A stretch of 64,000 bases of DNA from Rhabditophanes sp. KR3021 (taxonomy: Eukaryota; Nematoda; Chromadorea; Rhabditida; Alloionematidae). The position numbers and the translations under genes were made by a program. Shown here in pieces: positions 61,782-64,000 of the stretch (position 1 is its first letter; the number at the start of each line of letters is the position of its first letter). Under the pieces are notes generated by a model. It was given only the letters and a program-made list of their open reading frames with translations, was not told where the DNA came from and did no database searches. The stretch is taken from contig CAUJLY010000006.1 of assembly GCA_963281155.1 (NCBI GenBank), positions 1,860,001 through 1,924,000 on the forward strand, given 5' to 3'.

Positions 61782-62952
61782 TCAAAACAAAAATGTATTT
61801 GCATCCGTGCTTTGAACAGATGCCGAATATTCATATTTATTCATTGGAGATGGACTTTCCACAATTATCATGGGTATTTCCGTACTTATGGCCTTATCAA
61901 CAAGATCAGGAACTATATTTGCGATACATGGAAACAATAAAATTGAAGCTTCTCTGACGGGATAAATATTCCATAAGCACAAAACCGGATAAATAAGAGT
62001 TGTTGTAATGGGCATTATTATGAAGGCAACTTCATATAAATTAGCAAAGCACTAAGAAAGTTTTTAATTAGAATGATCAAAGATACTTACAGTTCCGCAA
62101 GAAATGCCAATCACATACTTATAGGTTATCAAAATTCCCGATGATAAAAAACAAATTATCCAAAACATAGCCATATATGTTAACACATCTCTTATCTTAA
62201 CATTAATAGCAACTATATCTGGCACACATCTCTTTTCTGCTCCAACTAACGAACAATTTACAAAGAGGGCAGAGGAGATATGAAGAACAGAAAGTAAAGT
62301 TAAAAAACGGAATACTTTTTGCGTCGATTTGCTTTCATTGTAAATTTTGCATTGTTCAAGCGGAGAAGGATTGTATGGTTCATCGTAAATTGTTAGCCAT
62401 AGTGTTATAATTAGGGATATTATCATTGGAACGGTTTGAGTTAAAGTGCATGAATGAGACCAATGTATTTTTTTGTAGCATAATCTAAAAAGCTTTTTAA
62501 TTAATTTTTTGCAGTTGTACTTACTTTTGATAAAAAATTGTCATGAATCCCAGGACCACCGTTAAAATACTTACGTGTGTGTATGTAAAGATAATAGGAA
62601 ATTCGTGAAATCTACAAGCTATGTCCGAAGCAAATGAGATTTCAGGGAAATTCACTGTGTATATGAAAAAAGCATTCCTTCCAACTATCATAACACATAA
62701 TACAGCATTATTTAAGGAAACTGCTGCTATACATCTCCTCAAAGTTACTGATATTGGAAGAGCATAAAAACAAACAACTGTTACAAAAAAATTGAAGATT
62801 ATTGATATGAAACAAAGAATCAATTCAGCAATTGTTATACTCCTAAAATAAAATATATTGACTGGTAAGAATTGTATGTAAACTTACCAAATAGAAGGTA
62901 TCAAAGAGGCAACTAAATTGATCGCATTTTTGTTTCCAAAAGTAGACATCAT
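61782..62952 (-). CDS. Nematode-type seven-transmembrane chemoreceptor, 348 residues
   Basis: Four exons, 62952..62888, 62842..62525, 62484..62091 and 62051..61782 (introns 45, 40 and 39 nt), join in phase to 348 residues. Seven hydrophobic helices can be traced: two to three in exon 2 (from LILCFISIIFNFFVTVVCFY), three in exon 3 and one, with the motif LIYPVL, in exon 4. A 45-residue Ser/Thr-rich tail follows. A loop YKKIHWSHSCTLTQTVP precedes the fourth helix, where many nematode serpentine receptors have a similar basic segment. Family not assigned. All splice sites are canonical and no break is seen, so it is probably functional. It is not closely similar by eye to the pair at 7-9 kb. Confidence 0.82.
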
Positions 62953-63863
62953 TTTGTTTTCATCCAGATCGAACAACTTGACCCCAAGTTTAATAAAGCA
63001 AATGGCACTAAAAAATACTATTAACTGTCATAAAAGCCAAATCGAGGCAAAGTTCAAAACGCACTGCCTAACTATAAAATGTGCAGTAGTCAAAAAAGGA
63101 GATAAATTTAGATAAATTGAATATCAGAATAATTTGCAATGTTAACACTATCCATAAAACGTTTGACTTCTTTTTATTTAATGAGCCACAAAGATTGCTA
63201 CTTAGTGTACTCAGTGTATATAGATGACTATTCGTGATTGTGAAAATAGAGGCCGGAACATGATACAAAACTTCAAGACAAATAAAACTTTATTTTGCTC
63301 GAACTTTGCTATTATTATTTTGTATTAATACTTTAAATGGCAAAACAAGATAAAACGGAAAGTCTAAGTTGCCTTTGATCATATTATACTTAGTTTCTTC
63401 TGGGAAACACTTGGAACATAAATCATGTTTTAAAAAATTCTTCTTTGCCATTAGTTAGTTACAAGTTGTTTTTATAAAAGGATAAATTACAGTATGCAAT
63501 TTTATACTTCTTACGCAATTATATTTTTTATATGATTCATTTATTTTAAAAAATCGACATAAAATACTTAAAGCTTTCATAATTTTGGTAACACAGCAAT
63601 ATATAAAATGCGACTACAAGTAGTAGTAAGCAACCAATGCAATCTTTAAAAGTTACCAATGATTTTTAAATAATTTAGAATAAGAAGTACTTGTTATAGA
63701 TTGATAGACTTGTTAAATTGACAAAAAACATAGAATCTAAAACACCATCTTTCCACCCTTGAGAGACCACAAATTAATCCATTTAGCCTAAGAAAGTGGG
63801 AGAACTGTTTTTTGTTTTAAAATACACATAAAATTGACGGAATGAATGAAAAAGCTGTGATAA
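62953..63863. other. Intergenic
   Basis: Upstream of the chemoreceptor. A minus-strand open frame at 63068-63268 begins with an ATG and has a hydrophobic run but no second exon or motif, so I do not call it. Otherwise AT-rich and featureless. Confidence 0.45.
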
Positions 63864-64000
63864 TTAATTGCGAATAGATGAAGTTTTAGCTGAAACTGAG
63901 TTGGAAGGTTTAGCTTTACAATTTGCGTTTAAATAGTGACTACGATCACGGTGGAATGAAGCATCGACAGTTGAAGCTTCAGCAAGGTGGCTTAAACAAC
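63864..64000 (-). CDS. 3' end of an unidentified gene running off the window
   Basis: From the right edge the minus strand is open for 45 codons to a TAA at 63864..63866. The composition is that of a hydrophilic protein tail, rich in Ser, Ala, His and Lys (LAEASTVDASFHRDRSHYL near the edge). GC content is higher than in the flank, supporting coding. The 5' part is outside the window, so the product cannot be named. Confidence 0.55.
   Translation of the reverse strand, partial: CLSHLAEASTVDASFHRDRSHYLNANCKAKPSNSVSAKTSSIRN

Noticed and set aside
1..64000. CRISPR arrays, insertion sequences, transposase or viral genes
   Set aside because: No spaced direct-repeat array, terminal inverted repeats with a transposase, or viral hallmark gene was seen; the window is eukaryotic nuclear DNA.

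Overview
This AT-rich window reads as nuclear DNA of a nematode. The best evidence is two FMRFamide-like neuropeptide precursors of types known from nematodes (flp-12 with RNKFEFIRF-amide, flp-8 with KNEFIRF-amide), several divergent serpentine chemoreceptors, very short introns (many 33-48 nt), and likely spliced-leader acceptor sites directly upstream of start codons. The AT content, compact genes and tiny introns would fit a clade IV worm such as the Strongyloididae and relatives, but the species cannot be fixed from the sequence. No virus, plasmid, IS element, CRISPR array or rRNA was seen.

Layout. 0-10.9 kb: flp-12 and flp-8 in tandem on the minus strand; a lysine-rich ORF and a decayed coding remnant on plus; two chemoreceptor genes head to head (6.9-9.3 kb), the plus-strand one apparently broken; then a 463-residue secreted orphan. 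11.7-13.6 kb: an Egalitarian-like RNA-transport factor. 13.6-26.8 kb: 13 kb with no convincing gene, in which the G/C strand bias flips near 21.6 kb. 26.8-28.7 kb: a GPI-type three-Ig plus FnIII adhesion protein (RIG-3-like). 30.5-34.3 kb: a 73-residue proline-rich protein, a frameshifted multi-pass membrane pseudogene and an intact serine carboxypeptidase. 35.7-40.1 kb: an NCAM/Fasciclin II orthologue (five Ig, two FnIII, one TM). 45-46 kb: an ADAM-like metalloprotease relic. 47.9-49.6 kb: a glycogen-targeting PP1 regulatory subunit. 54.3-56.5 kb: two doubtful small ORFs and an SDHC paralogue that has lost conserved histidines. 58.2-60.1 kb: a degenerate adenylate-kinase-like protein with a myristoylation-type start. 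60.4-63 kb: relics and a third, intact chemoreceptor. The right edge holds the 3' end of another minus-strand gene.

Functionally the window leans to neurons: neuropeptides, chemoreceptors and two neuronal Ig adhesion molecules. From memory, flp-8, flp-12, ncam-1 and rig-3 are X-linked in C. elegans, so the block may be X-derived. No operon is evident. Exon boundaries given here were placed by hand from GT/AG sites and reading-frame continuity, without transcript evidence.
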